NCBI GenBank assembly: GCA_031287525.1 | Contig: JAITSU010000073.1 | Coordinates: forward strand, 1-32,593 | Length of the DNA stretch: 32,593 bases | Source of the DNA: Zoogloeaceae bacterium | GTDB taxonomy: Bacteria; Pseudomonadota; Gammaproteobacteria; Burkholderiales; Rhodocyclaceae | Direction: 5' to 3' | Shown: one piece after another, positions 17,635 to 26,110 of the stretch | Layout of the letters: each line of letters starts with the position of its first letter | Position numbering within the stretch: the first letter of the stretch is position 1 | Translations under genes and position numbers: made by a program | The notes under the pieces: generated by a model | What the model was told of the DNA's origin: nothing | The model's database searches: none | The model's input: the letters and a program-made list of their open reading frames with translations, nothing else

Positions 17635-18090
17635 ATGCTGAATACAGAAAACCTCTTTGCCCGCACCGAACTGACCGCTCGACTCATTCCCCATGCCTTG
17701 ATAATAGGTCGTCTGGGAGAAACTTTTGCGAAAACGGCGCCATCCGGTCTTGTACAGCAGGCGCGAGTTGTCAACTACCGATTAGGAACAGTGGTCATCC
17801 ATGCGAACAACGGCGCGGTCGCCGCGAAACTTCGCCAGATCAGCCAACGTCTGAATAACGCTTTTATAGAAGTGGGATTACAGTGTAGTCAGGTCGACAT
17901 CAAAGTGCAACCCATTGAAACAATTGGGCAATCAGACACGGCACTCGCAAAACCCATTTCGCGGGTAAGCGCGCGAAAAATCCGCGCCTGCGCTGACGCC
18001 ATGCCCGCCGATTCCAGTCTGGCGGCTGCGTTAAGAAAATTGTTGGAGAGGGCTGCGATCGGGGACGAGGAAGCAGATGGCGCGCGGTAG
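17635..18090 (+). CDS. DUF721 protein (DciA-like)
   Basis: 151 residues from ATG 17635. The first 100 residues fit DUF721: short helices, then a strand pair (YRLGTVVIHANNGAVAAKLRQISQRLNNAF). DciA proteins of this family load the replicative helicase in bacteria lacking DnaC, but this copy is divergent and I would assign only the domain. It is transcribed divergently from the M23 gene with starts 13 bases apart and converges on lpxC, a layout known from betaproteobacteria. Confidence 0.72.
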   Translation: MLNTENLFARTELTARLIPHALIIGRLGETFAKTAPSGLVQQARVVNYRLGTVVIHANNGAVAAKLRQISQRLNNAFIEVGLQCSQVDIKVQPIETIGQSDTALAKPISRVSARKIRACADAMPADSSLAAALRKLLERAAIGDEEADGAR

Positions 18091-18124
18091 GGGCGGCGAA
18101 AGGTCAAGAATTTGACCCCGCCCT
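18091..18124. terminator. Hairpin between convergent DUF721 and lpxC genes
   Basis: GGTCAA-GAAT-TTGACC (18102-18117) is flanked by GGGGCGG and CCCGCCC, giving an extended imperfect stem. It lies exactly between two convergent stops and could act in both directions. There is no strong T tract. Confidence 0.5.
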
Positions 18125-18132
18125 GCTGATGC

Positions 18133-19086
18133 CTACGTTGCCAGCGCGTCCGCCGGAATATAGCTTTGCGCCAGCCAACGATTCAGGCGTTCGGGCGCGG
18201 CTTCCGGTTCGGGAAATGTAACGATTTCCCAGGCGTCGCGCTGGTTGAGCAGGGCGCGGGCAAGCTTATTGTTCAGGTCGTGACCGGATTTGTAGGCGGT
18301 GAAGGACGCCAGCAGGGGATGCCCGACCAGATAGAGGTCGCCGATGGCGTCGAGAATCTTGTGTTTGACGAATTCATCGCCATAGCGCAGACCATCGCCG
18401 TTCAGCACGCGAAATTCATCCAGAACGATGGCATTTTCCAGCCCGCCGCCCTGCGCCAGACCATTTTCACGCAGCCACTCGACTTCCTGCATGAACCCGA
18501 AGGTACGGGCGCGGGCGACTTCGCGCGGGTAGGCGTCATCGGCAAAATCGAACACCGCGCGTTGGGCGGATTTATCAATGGCGGGATGGTCGAAGACGAT
18601 GGAAAAATCGAGCCGGAATCCCTCGTAAGGCTCAAACCGCGCCCACTTGTCGCCATCCTCGACTTGCACGGTTTTCCTGACCCGAATAAAACGCTTGGGC
18701 GCTGCCTGCTCCTCGATACCGGCAGACTGGATGAGAAACACGAAAGGCGCGGCGGAGCCATCGAGAATGGGGATTTCCGGCGCGTCCAGCTCAATATAGG
18801 CGTTATCGACGCCCAGACCGGAAAGCGCCGACATCAGATGCTCAATGGTGCCGACCTTGACCCTGCCGATGCCGGGACATTCGCGTTCCAGACAGGAACA
18901 CATGCGGGTATCGCCCACCAGCATGGCGGAAGCGGGCAACTCCACCACCTCTGGAAAATCTGTGCGACAAAACACAATCCCGGTATCCGGCGCTGCCGGA
19001 CGCAAGGTGAGATTCACCTTGACGCCGCCATGCAAGCCGACGCCGGAAGCGCGAATCAGGGATTTCAGGGTTCTCTGTTTCAACAT
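18133..19086 (-). CDS. lpxC: UDP-3-O-acyl-N-acetylglucosamine deacetylase
   Basis: LpxC catalyses the committed step of lipid A synthesis, removing the acetyl group from UDP-3-O-acyl-GlcNAc with zinc. The 317-residue protein shows the zinc ligands H83 ([10 protein letters not shown]), H242 and D246 ([12 protein letters not shown]) and the catalytic H269 (YKSGHDLNN), and starts with the family's [20 protein letters not shown]. It shows that the host is a Gram-negative with lipopolysaccharide. The methylase gene upstream on the same strand ends 36 bases before its start; a T-rich stretch there may hold the promoter. Confidence 0.97.
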   Translation of the reverse strand: MLKQRTLKSLIRASGVGLHGGVKVNLTLRPAAPDTGIVFCRTDFPEVVELPASAMLVGDTRMCSCLERECPGIGRVKVGTIEHLMSALSGLGVDNAYIELDAPEIPILDGSAAPFVFLIQSAGIEEQAAPKRFIRVRKTVQVEDGDKWARFEPYEGFRLDFSIVFDHPAIDKSAQRAVFDFADDAYPREVARARTFGFMQEVEWLRENGLAQGGGLENAIVLDEFRVLNGDGLRYGDEFVKHKILDAIGDLYLVGHPLLASFTAYKSGHDLNNKLARALLNQRDAWEIVTFPEPEAAPERLNRWLAQSYIPADALAT

Positions 19087-19122
19087 AAAAACTTTTTTAT
19101 CACGGGGAAACAGCTTGGAATT

Positions 19123-20367
19123 TTAACATGGCGAATCATGCCTTCCGGCGTGAAGCGCCCTCCCGGAGGGGAGGGCGGTGTCAGCGCAGTCGACGGAGGG
19201 CGTCAAAAACCGCGCAAACTCATCCGGCAACAGACAGTTCTGCAAGGCGTGTTGGGTAAACAAATAACGCTCGTCGCAGACAAAACCCAATTCCCGCCAA
19301 TCCACCTGATTCAGCAGTCGCGTCAGGGTTTGCAACTGCTGCGCGGACATTTTTTTGTCATGCGGAAACAGCGCCAGAATCGCGCCGTCGAAGTGGGGGC
19401 TGGCGTGCAGAAAAAAAGGATCGGCGCGTCGGGTTTTGCCGTTAACGTAGATGCGCGGATGTTCGTTTTGCGGGTGCAGACGCCCCCATTTCCACCAGTT
19501 CGATTCATCGAAGTGACGCACCCGACGCTTGAGCAACTGTTCTTTGTGCGCCGCCAGATGCGGATGTTGGACGCCAAACAACATGCGGCGGGTTTCGCCG
19601 GTTTCCCGCGTTTGCGAGTAGACGAATTCCCGATTGCCTTCAGGATGCGTAAACAGCGCGTCCGCGCCGGAAACGCCGCCCACGCGCACCGCAAACAGCC
19701 GTTTCAGCGGGATGCGGTAATCGCTGCCGACGAACATCAGTTGTCCGTCGATTTCCGAAAACCGGCGTCCGTCATGCATGTCCCTGCTCATGCGCCCTTT
19801 CTCGAAACGGAAAATGGCGCAGTTGGGCACGTAAGCGCCAAACATGCGGCTATCGCCGGTTTCGATGAAATCCGTGATGTCGCCCTGCTGGTAGAGCCAG
19901 GCGTTGAGTCGCTTCGCCGCCGTCAGCTTGATGAATTCGCGCGGCACGATGAACACCAGTTCCCCGCCCGGCTTCAGGTGGCGCACACATTTTTCGATGA
20001 AAAACAGAAACAGGTTGCTGCGCTTGTCGAACAGGCGCATCGGCAGGCGGGCGACGGTTGCCAGTGGAATATCCTGAAAACGCACATAGGGCGGGTTGCC
20101 GATGATGGTGTCAAATTGCTCGCTGTCGGGATAGGCGAAAAAATCCTGCACCCGCGCGCCCGCTGGAGCGACACGCGGGTCGACCTCGATGCCGACGCAA
20201 TCCCACCCCGCCGCGCAGAGCGCGGAGAAAAACGCCCCCTCACCCGCCGAGGGTTCCAACACCCGCCCGCGATTACGGCAAAGCGACAGCATGAAATCCA
20301 CCACCTTCGGCGGGGTAAACACCTGTCCCAGATTTTTGACATCACGCGAATGTTGTTGTTGCTTCAT
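19123..20367 (-). CDS. N6-adenine DNA methyltransferase (type II RM-like)
   Basis: 414 residues from ATG 20367. Motif I VLEPSAGEGAFF (36-47) binds S-adenosylmethionine, and NPPY (91-94) is the catalytic motif of amino-methylating DNA methylases of the gamma-type order. LGQVFTPPKVVDFML at the N-terminus is typical of TaqI-like and Eco57I-like enzymes. The C-terminal half is the likely target-recognition domain. A GIY-YIG nuclease gene lies upstream on the same strand, so the two probably form a restriction-modification unit. The last 20 or so residues (ALPSGRALHAGRHDSPC) come from a GC-rich repeat (CCCTCCCGGAGGGG region, 19150-19200), suggesting a displaced stop. The 23 extra residues before ATG 20367 come from the inverted repeat and are excluded. 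Confidence 0.88.
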   Translation of the reverse strand: MKQQQHSRDVKNLGQVFTPPKVVDFMLSLCRNRGRVLEPSAGEGAFFSALCAAGWDCVGIEVDPRVAPAGARVQDFFAYPDSEQFDTIIGNPPYVRFQDIPLATVARLPMRLFDKRSNLFLFFIEKCVRHLKPGGELVFIVPREFIKLTAAKRLNAWLYQQGDITDFIETGDSRMFGAYVPNCAIFRFEKGRMSRDMHDGRRFSEIDGQLMFVGSDYRIPLKRLFAVRVGGVSGADALFTHPEGNREFVYSQTRETGETRRMLFGVQHPHLAAHKEQLLKRRVRHFDESNWWKWGRLHPQNEHPRIYVNGKTRRADPFFLHASPHFDGAILALFPHDKKMSAQQLQTLTRLLNQVDWRELGFVCDERYLFTQHALQNCLLPDEFARFLTPSVDCADTALPSGRALHAGRHDSPC

Positions 20368-20409
20368 ACATGGAGTTCCGGAAAACTTGAACCGCATAAA
20401 CACCCATAG

Positions 20410-20507
20410 ATTGGGTAAGCAGCAAGCATAACCCAAAACAAAGCATCCTTTGTCTGCAATTTACATACAGCGTAAAAGTGTTGGGTTACGTCTGCTGCTT
20501 ACCCAAT
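20410..20507. repeat. Long inverted repeat (30-base arms, 38-base loop)
   Basis: ATTGGGTAAGCAGC...AACCCAA at 20410-20439 pairs with TTGGGTTACG...GCTTACCCAAT at 20478-20507, with about five mismatches over 30 bases. It lies between the nuclease and methylase genes. It may be a MITE or paired REP unit, or a regulatory structure controlling methylase expression. An AT-rich loop separates the arms. Confidence 0.8.
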
Positions 20508-20554
20508 ATACATGTTTCCAAGCGGCGCTTGCTTGAATGAATCGTTAGATTTTT

Positions 20555-21343
20555 TCACGAGCCGCCCCGCATTTTTTGCTCAATTGAGCGAAGGGTATTC
20601 TGGATTTCTCGCTCTCGCAATTCAGGGTCTATGCTCTGAATGTATTCGATGGCTGAGAAATCATCGCCGCGCTTTCTGTTTTGCGGGGGTTCCAATGCTT
20701 CGATGAGCAGTGCCTCCAATGTGCCAATAATGCTCGCCAGCGAGTTATTGAAGGGGACTTCTTCAAGACTGCCATCGTCAGTTGCCTCCAGCAACCCGAA
20801 CCAGGAAAAACGGTTCCAGCGACTTCCTAAGCGATCAATGGTGTGCTCGAAAAGTCGCTTGCCGAGTGGTCTGTCAATGGAGCGACCGGCATAAATCACT
20901 GCATGGTGATCGTAGAGAATGTAAATTCCTTTCTGTTTGCCGAAATCAATTGGCTTGGAGGACGATTGTTGTTTGCCGAAGAGTTTTGGATCATTCCGCC
21001 AAACAACAAGGTCTCTTTGCCAATACATTCCGAACGAGCGGATGATGGAATCCGAAACCTCAGTCTCTATCGGCAGTTTCTTCTCTGACTTGGATACCGG
21101 CAGCGTGGTTTGCGTTACGTTCTTCAGCGCAAATATGCCTTTGCCGACACGGATGAAGGGAGATTTTTCACCGTCATGCTTGATAGAGGCTGTAAGTTGC
21201 GCGCCGACCGTGGCAGCAGGCGTTGCCCCTTCGGTTTCGTAATAGCCGCGAGAAAGTATTTGCTCCGAAATTTCTGTGTAGTGCAACGGCGAGTCGGATT
21301 CCCTAAGCACCCGCTTTATTGCTTCTTTCCAAGACTTTTCCAT
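20555..21343 (-). CDS. HARE-HTH plus GIY-YIG endonuclease (putative restriction enzyme)
   Basis: 262 residues from ATG 21343, which has AAGG 6 bases upstream. Residues 3-75 are a HARE-HTH domain (SWKEAIKRVLRESDSPLHYTEI, GATPAATVGAQL, FIRVGKGIFAL), known in RNA polymerase delta subunits, chromatin proteins and some restriction enzymes. Residues 137-225 are a GIY-YIG nuclease: GIY (139-141), YAG in place of YIG (151-153), R154, H167, the helix TLEALLIEALEPPQN with the metal-binding Glu. Literature on HARE-HTH links the domain to recognition of modified DNA. Together with the downstream methylase gene it suggests a type II or modification-sensing system. The exact target is unknown. Confidence 0.82.
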   Translation of the reverse strand: MEKSWKEAIKRVLRESDSPLHYTEISEQILSRGYYETEGATPAATVGAQLTASIKHDGEKSPFIRVGKGIFALKNVTQTTLPVSKSEKKLPIETEVSDSIIRSFGMYWQRDLVVWRNDPKLFGKQQSSSKPIDFGKQKGIYILYDHHAVIYAGRSIDRPLGKRLFEHTIDRLGSRWNRFSWFGLLEATDDGSLEEVPFNNSLASIIGTLEALLIEALEPPQNRKRGDDFSAIEYIQSIDPELREREIQNTLRSIEQKMRGGS

Positions 21344-21362
21344 ATAACCTTCCAAGATCTGA

Positions 21363-21397
21363 CACAAGAAAACCGGAATGAGCAACTCATTCCGGTT
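21363..21397 (-). terminator. Rho-independent terminator after the MaoC gene
   Basis: The minus strand has a perfect 12-bp stem AACCGGAATGAG / CTCATTCCGGTT with a 3-base loop, followed by TTTTCTTG. It sits 28 bases after the MaoC stop and only about 20 bases before the nuclease ATG, so the nuclease gene either has a promoter embedded in this hairpin or is expressed by readthrough. Confidence 0.85.
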
Positions 21398-21424
21398 TGC
21401 GATTGTCTTGCGACCAACAGAACA

Positions 21425-21856
21425 TCAAGCCTTGTTGCTGGTACAAAGCATGGTGGCTTCGCCTTCAATCACCACCTTGCCCGCGACGGTGCAGACGGTT
21501 TCGATGATGGCGCGTTTTTTCTCCACGACGACTTCCTTGACCGTGGCGGTCGCCGTGACCGTGTCGCCGGGGCGCACAGGCGCCTTGAATTTCAGGGTTT
21601 GCCCCATGTAGATGGTGCCGGGACCGGGCAGACGGTTGCCGAGCACGGCGGAAATCAGCCCGGCGGACAACATGCCGTGCGCGATACGACCGCCGAACAT
21701 GGTGGTCTTGGCGAATTCTTCATTCAGGTGCACGGCGTTGGTGTCGGTGGAAACCCCGGAAAAAAGCACGATGTCGGCGTCGGTGATGGTCTTGGAAACG
21801 CTGGCGCTCTGGCCAACTGTGAGGTCTTCGATGTCGTAACCGTTTTGAGCGTTCAT
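21425..21856 (-). CDS. MaoC-family (R)-specific enoyl-CoA hydratase
   Basis: 143 residues with a single hot-dog fold. The hydratase-2 motif is intact: SGVSTDTNAVHLNEEFAKTT (Asp and His catalytic pair) and the FGGRIAHGMLSAGLIS helix. Such PhaJ-like enzymes hydrate trans-2-enoyl-CoA to (R)-3-hydroxyacyl-CoA and supply monomers for polyhydroxyalkanoate or fatty acid synthesis. It stands alone, with its own promoter region upstream and a terminator behind it. Specificity for chain length cannot be told. Confidence 0.88.
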   Translation of the reverse strand: MNAQNGYDIEDLTVGQSASVSKTITDADIVLFSGVSTDTNAVHLNEEFAKTTMFGGRIAHGMLSAGLISAVLGNRLPGPGTIYMGQTLKFKAPVRPGDTVTATATVKEVVVEKKRAIIETVCTVAGKVVIEGEATMLCTSNKA

Positions 21857-21940
21857 GCTGCAATCTCCTGTAGTGGTGGCAAAAGCTCAATTATAGCCGT
21901 TGCTGACAACATGCGGGTGATGTGCCTGTCATTTCAGCAA

Positions 21941-21985
21941 GGTAATTTTGGGGAAATTACCAAATTTACCCATAAAGGCTATAAT
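21941..21985 (+). promoter_or_regulatory. Promoter with overlapping palindromic operator for the antitoxin-toxin pair
   Basis: TTACCA (21957-21962), 17 bases, then TATAAT (21980-21985) make a good sigma70 promoter. GGTAATTT-TGGGG-AAATTACC (21941-21961) is a perfect inverted repeat that overlaps the -35 box, and a further AAATTTACCC half-site follows. This is the layout expected for autorepression by a Phd-type antitoxin. Confidence 0.7.
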
Positions 21986-22012
21986 GACGCACAACCGATA
22001 CAGGAGACGCAC

Positions 22013-22378
22013 ATGAGCATGACCTTCGCCGCCAGCCCACGCGATGTTTTTGCGGAATTGCCGCGCACGCCCGCTTCCGATGTCAAAAGGCTGGGCTGGC
22101 GCGGTTTGATGAAAGCCGTCCGCAGCAACGGCAAAACCGTCATCACCAACCACAACGAGCCGGAAGCCGTCATTCTCTCGACCGGGGAATACGCCGGAAT
22201 GATGCAAATCGTGCAGCAAGCCAGCGCGAATACCGAATTGGCGCTGGCGGCGTTGCGGCAGCGTTTCGACCAACGGCTGACAACACTGCAAGCGTCCGGC
22301 GCGGGCGAGCGACTGCGGGCGGTCATGCAGGGCGGGGCGAAGCTGGAAGGCAAAGTCAAGGTTGGCGCGAGTTATTGA
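22013..22378 (+). CDS. Phd/YefM-like antitoxin
   Basis: 121 residues. The N-terminal half resembles a Phd/YefM DNA-binding domain (DVKRLGWRGLMKAVRSNGKT, then VITNHNEPEAVILSTGEYAGMM, the common VITN...PEAVLLS.EEY pattern). The C-terminal helices would bind the toxin. AGGAG lies 7 bases before ATG 22013. Its TGA overlaps the ATG of the next gene (TGATG), so the pair is translationally coupled. The palindrome upstream is its likely operator. Confidence 0.78.
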   Translation: MSMTFAASPRDVFAELPRTPASDVKRLGWRGLMKAVRSNGKTVITNHNEPEAVILSTGEYAGMMQIVQQASANTELALAALRQRFDQRLTTLQASGAGERLRAVMQGGAKLEGKVKVGASY

Positions 22379-23025
22379 TGACGCGCCCCGTTCTCTATGT
22401 CCTCGCCGGAGTGAATGGGGCGGGTAAAAGTTCCATCGGCGGTTATTTGCTGGAACGGGCGGGGATGAGCTGGTTCAATCCCGACACCTTTGCCCGCGAG
22501 CTGATGCGCGCGGCAGGCTGCGACCCGCAAACGGCCAACGCCCTCGCCTGGGAAGAAGGAATGCGCCGTCTTGACGCGGCAATCATCAGAGGACAGAGCC
22601 ATGCCTTTGAAACCACTCTGGGTGGCAATACCGTCGCCCAAAAAATTCTGGCTGCCGCAAAAACCCACGCGGTCATGGTCTGGTTTTGTGGACTGGATTC
22701 CCCCGAACATCATCTGGCGCGCGTCCGCGCCCGCGTCGCCGCTGGCGGACACGACATTCCCGAAGCAAAAATCCGCGCCCGCTACCCGCTGGCGCAACTG
22801 AACCTGATTGGCTTGATGCCCTATCTCACGCATCTGCAAATCTACGACAACAGCCTTGACGCCGCGCCCGGCGAAGCCATCCCCGACCCGATTCTGCTGC
22901 TGGAAATGTCCGCCGGACGCCTCATCACGCCCGCTACCGCCGACGCCGCCGCCTTGAACCACACGCCGGAATGGGCGAAAGCATTGGTGGAAGCGGCGCT
23001 TGATTTTTCGCTTTCGGGAAATTAA
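22378..23025 (+). CDS. Zeta-toxin-like kinase
   Basis: 215 residues with a P-loop GVNGAGKS (11-18), NPD (34-36) with the Asp expected to activate the sugar hydroxyl, and FETTLGG with E78. These fit zeta toxins, which phosphorylate UDP-N-acetylglucosamine and block wall synthesis. The classical partner is epsilon antitoxin; here the upstream gene is Phd-like, as in a number of chromosomal zeta homologues. Its TAA overlaps the convergent stop of the ABC-F gene by three bases. It could also be a non-toxic zeta-related kinase. Confidence 0.8.
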   Translation: MTRPVLYVLAGVNGAGKSSIGGYLLERAGMSWFNPDTFARELMRAAGCDPQTANALAWEEGMRRLDAAIIRGQSHAFETTLGGNTVAQKILAAAKTHAVMVWFCGLDSPEHHLARVRARVAAGGHDIPEAKIRARYPLAQLNLIGLMPYLTHLQIYDNSLDAAPGEAIPDPILLLEMSAGRLITPATADAAALNHTPEWAKALVEAALDFSLSGN

Positions 23026-24935
23026 CCCTCGCCCATGCCTTCCAGCATCTCATGGATTTCCAGCCAGCGGAGTTCGGCGGCTTCCAGGGTTTCCTGCGTT
23101 TCCCGTTGTCGCTTTGCCAGTTCTTCCTGACGCTCACGGTCGGCGTCGGGGGCGTAGAGTGCCGGGTCTGCCAGGGTTGCGGTCAATGCTTTTGCTTCTG
23201 CGCCCAAAACGACCAGTTGTTTGTCCAGTTGCGCCAGTTCTTTTTGCAGGGGGCGGCGTTGTTGCAGGCGTTGTTGGCGGGTGGCGGCGCAGGCTTCGCG
23301 TTGTTGGCGGCGTTCCTGTTTTTGCGCCGATACTTTCGCGCCTGGCGCGGTGGGGGGCAGGGCGGCGGTGAGCAGTTTGGCGTAGTCGTCCAGATCGCCG
23401 TCGAATGGCGCGGCTTCGCCCGCGTCTACGCGCCAGAGTTCGTCGGTGACGGTTCGCAATAAATGGCGGTCATGCGAGACCAGTACGACGCCGCCCGCGA
23501 AATCCTGCAAGGCGTAGCAGAGGGCTTCGCGCATTTCCAGATCGAGGTGGTTGGTGGGTTCGTCCAGCAACAAGAGATTGGGTTTGCGGCGAATCAGCAG
23601 CGCCAGCGCCAGACGGGATTTTTCGCCGCCGGAGAAGGGGCCGACGGGACGGGTAGCGCGTTCGCCGTGGAAGTCGAAGCCGCCGAGATAGTCGCGCAGC
23701 ATTTGTTCCGGCGTTTGCGGTTCTTGCCGCAGCAGGTGTTGCAGGGGCGTTTCGTCCGGTCGCAATTGTTCGAGTTGGTGTTGCGCGAAATAGCCGATGG
23801 CGAGGTTTTTGGCTTCGCGGCGTTCGCCGGAGAGGAGCGGCAGTTCGCCCGCCAACAGTTTGATGAGCGTGGATTTGCCCGCGCCGTTTCTGCCCAACAG
23901 CCCGATGCGGCAACCGGGGCGCAGGGTCATCGCCAGATTTTTGAGCAACACTTTGCCGTTGTAACCGACGCTGCCGCGATGCAACGTAAGAAGCGGGTCG
24001 GGCAGGTTGGGGGGATTGGCGAAGCCAAAATCGAAGGGCGAGTCGGCGTGCGCGGCGGCGACGCTTTCCATGCGCGCCAATGCCTTCACCCGGCTTTGCG
24101 CCTGCCGCGCCTTGGTCGCCTTTGCCTTGAAGCGGTCGATGAAAGATTGCAGGTGGGCGATGCGGCGTTGCTGCGCGACAAAGGCGGCTTGCTGCGCCAG
24201 CAGCCTTGCTGCCCGTGTGCGCTCAAAAGTGGAGTAATCGCCGCCATAGAGGGTCAGGCGTCTGCCCTCAATCGACAGGATGCGCTCAACCACGGCATCG
24301 AGAAAATCGCGGTCATGCGAAATCACCATCAGGGCGCAGGGCCGTTTTTTTAGCCAGCTTTCCAGCCAGAGCACGGCGTCGAGGTCGAGGTGGTTGGTGG
24401 GTTCGTCGAGCAACAAGAGGTCGGCAGGGCAGGAGAGCGCGCGCGCCAGATTCAGGCGGACACGCCAGCCGCCGGAGAATTCGGCAACGGGGCGGGTGAA
24501 ATCGGCATCCGAAAAGCCCAGTCCATGCAACACTTCGGCGGCGCGGGCGCGGGCGGAATAGCCGTCGATGTCGCCGTAGCGGGCGTGCAGATGGGCGATG
24601 CGTTCGCCGTCGGCGGCGTCGCCAACGCTTTCCAGCCGCGCCAGTTCCGCTTCCAGTTGCATGAGTTCGGTATCGCCCGCGAGCACGAAATCGAGCGCGG
24701 CGTCGGGCAGCGCCGGGGTTTCCTGACTGACACGCGCCAGTTTCCAGTGCGCGGGCATCAACAGGTCGCCCTTTTCCGGCTGCAATTCTCCGGCGAACAG
24801 GGCGAACAGGCTGGATTTACCCGCGCCGTTCGCGCCCACCAGTCCCACCCGCCAGCCGGGATGGAGTTGCAAATCCACGTCTTCAATCAGGGGATGACCG
24901 GCGCGGGCGAGGGTGAGTTGCTTCAGGGCGAGCAT
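23022..24935 (-). CDS. ABC-F family ATPase (YheS/Uup-like translation factor)
   Basis: 637 residues with two ATPase domains and no membrane segments. Domain 1 has GANGAGKS (34-41) and the signature FSGGW...LLLDEPTNHLDLDA; domain 2 has GRNGAGKS and FSGGEKSRLAL...LLLDEPTNHLDLEM. Between them lies the ABC-F linker (helices around FIDRFKAKATKARQAQSRVK), and the C-terminal coiled coil is rich in Glu, Gln and Arg. ABC-F proteins act on the ribosome E site. Length and linker fit YheS. ATG 24935 is chosen because MLALKQLTLARAG is the normal start; a TATAAT box on the minus strand lies about 30 bases upstream. Confidence 0.94.
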   Translation of the reverse strand: MLALKQLTLARAGHPLIEDVDLQLHPGWRVGLVGANGAGKSSLFALFAGELQPEKGDLLMPAHWKLARVSQETPALPDAALDFVLAGDTELMQLEAELARLESVGDAADGERIAHLHARYGDIDGYSARARAAEVLHGLGFSDADFTRPVAEFSGGWRVRLNLARALSCPADLLLLDEPTNHLDLDAVLWLESWLKKRPCALMVISHDRDFLDAVVERILSIEGRRLTLYGGDYSTFERTRAARLLAQQAAFVAQQRRIAHLQSFIDRFKAKATKARQAQSRVKALARMESVAAAHADSPFDFGFANPPNLPDPLLTLHRGSVGYNGKVLLKNLAMTLRPGCRIGLLGRNGAGKSTLIKLLAGELPLLSGERREAKNLAIGYFAQHQLEQLRPDETPLQHLLRQEPQTPEQMLRDYLGGFDFHGERATRPVGPFSGGEKSRLALALLIRRKPNLLLLDEPTNHLDLEMREALCYALQDFAGGVVLVSHDRHLLRTVTDELWRVDAGEAAPFDGDLDDYAKLLTAALPPTAPGAKVSAQKQERRQQREACAATRQQRLQQRRPLQKELAQLDKQLVVLGAEAKALTATLADPALYAPDADRERQEELAKRQRETQETLEAAELRWLEIHEMLEGMGEG

Positions 24936-25082
24936 GAAATTAAGCCGCAGGATGACAGAGGCGCGAATTATAATCCCAAAAAAAGGCAAATAGTTACAAT
25001 GCACTACCTGATAAAACAGTTGAAAAACAATGAGTTAGACAAGTATGCTTAACTTTGAATAGTCGGTTTTTTCCATAATCAG

Positions 25083-25103
25083 TGGAGCAAAATTGGAGCA
25101 AAA
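25083..25103. repeat. Tandem TGGAGCAAAA repeat at the composition boundary
   Basis: Two copies of TGGAGCAAAA separated by one base occur where GC-rich chromosomal sequence gives way to mobile-element sequence. Similar repeats often lie beside integrase genes and attachment sites, but no integrase is here. The 245-base gap 24936-25180 otherwise holds no gene longer than a 17-codon frame. Confidence 0.5.
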
Positions 25104-25180
25104 AATAGTCCCTTTATGCCAAGTAGGTCAAGGGTGTGAGAAATACTGAATAGCTATGGCTTTTCTGCTTCTTGCAAGTC

Positions 25181-26110
25181 TTACCGCCTCTTCCCCCCGT
25201 GCTGGTACTTGCCTTCAACCCCTAACCAAGCCTCAGCGGTTATTATCTTGACATAATTCAACCTGAAATGCTGGCTTCTGTCGCTCAGGTAGCAGTCCCA
25301 AGCCTCACGGGTACGGGACGAAATTTTATCCCAGTACACAGGATATTCAAGAGCCTCCAAGATGTCCCTCCCCGTAGACAAAGGCAAAGCAAGAGGCGGG
25401 CAGCCTAGGGAATGCAGATACTTGGCAAGGTAAGGCAAAGAGCCAAGAGGACTAAGACACAGGTCTTGCAGGTAGTTCTCCACCCCCTGCCCCCTGCTCA
25501 TCCCCCACAAACCTGACAAGGTTTTCTCAATACGAAGCCTTGCAACCTCTACTTGTGGTTTCATCCTTGCCCGTCTCCGATAGGCGGGGCTGGAACTTGG
25601 CAAATCGTGAGTATGACAAAGGGGTGTCCTCTTCTCTAACGGTCGTCTGACAACTGACCGCCAACACAGGGAACACAAAACAAAATGAAAACCTGCCTCC
25701 TCTGGGGGGTACTCCTCCTTACCCTCTGGCAACTTGTAATCCTGTCTTTGGGGTAAGTCTTGAAGAATAAAACGAACCTCATCCAAAAGCCCTATTTCTG
25801 GGGAGTTCTCCTCGGCAGGCTCATTATGCTTACCGTATAACTTCTTGCCAAAGACATTAATTTGCTTGTCAAGCTCGCTCCAAGTGCTTGCCCTGCCTTT
25901 GGGGAGCAAGGCTTTCAAGATGTCTTCTCTATTCCCCCAGCATTCCCCAAAACGGCTAACAAAGACATCAGCAAGGATACGGGCAACCTCCAAGGTGTTC
26001 TTACCAATGAAGAGTTGACGAAGGCTATCAGGTAAAAGGTTCAGATGTGCGGACATTGCGAGCAAGAACAAGGCTGGAAGTGGCAAGCCTGCCACTTTTT
26101 CAAGTGGCAT
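25181..26110 (-). CDS. Hypothetical protein with a Cys/His zinc-binding motif
   Basis: 309 residues if started at ATG 26110, or 291 from ATG 26056 (MSAHLNLLPDSLRQ). The centre carries LCSLCWRSVVRR then TPLCHTHD, a CxxC...CxH arrangement that probably binds zinc, followed by SPAYRRRARMK. No family recognised. GC is about 47%, between the chromosomal and mobile parts, and it points away from the mob genes. The stop is TAA. A hairpin of AAGTGGCA / TGCCACTT lies inside its first codons (26078-26097), which argues for the shorter form. Confidence 0.6.
   Translation of the reverse strand: MPLEKVAGLPLPALFLLAMSAHLNLLPDSLRQLFIGKNTLEVARILADVFVSRFGECWGNREDILKALLPKGRASTWSELDKQINVFGKKLYGKHNEPAEENSPEIGLLDEVRFILQDLPQRQDYKLPEGKEEYPPEEAGFHFVLCSLCWRSVVRRPLEKRTPLCHTHDLPSSSPAYRRRARMKPQVEVARLRIEKTLSGLWGMSRGQGVENYLQDLCLSPLGSLPYLAKYLHSLGCPPLALPLSTGRDILEALEYPVYWDKISSRTREAWDCYLSDRSQHFRLNYVKIITAEAWLGVEGKYQHGGKRR

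Noticed and set aside
18166-20409. Plus-strand open frame of 747 codons across lpxC and the methylase
   Set aside because: Antisense shadow of LpxC and the NPPY methylase, both with intact motifs.
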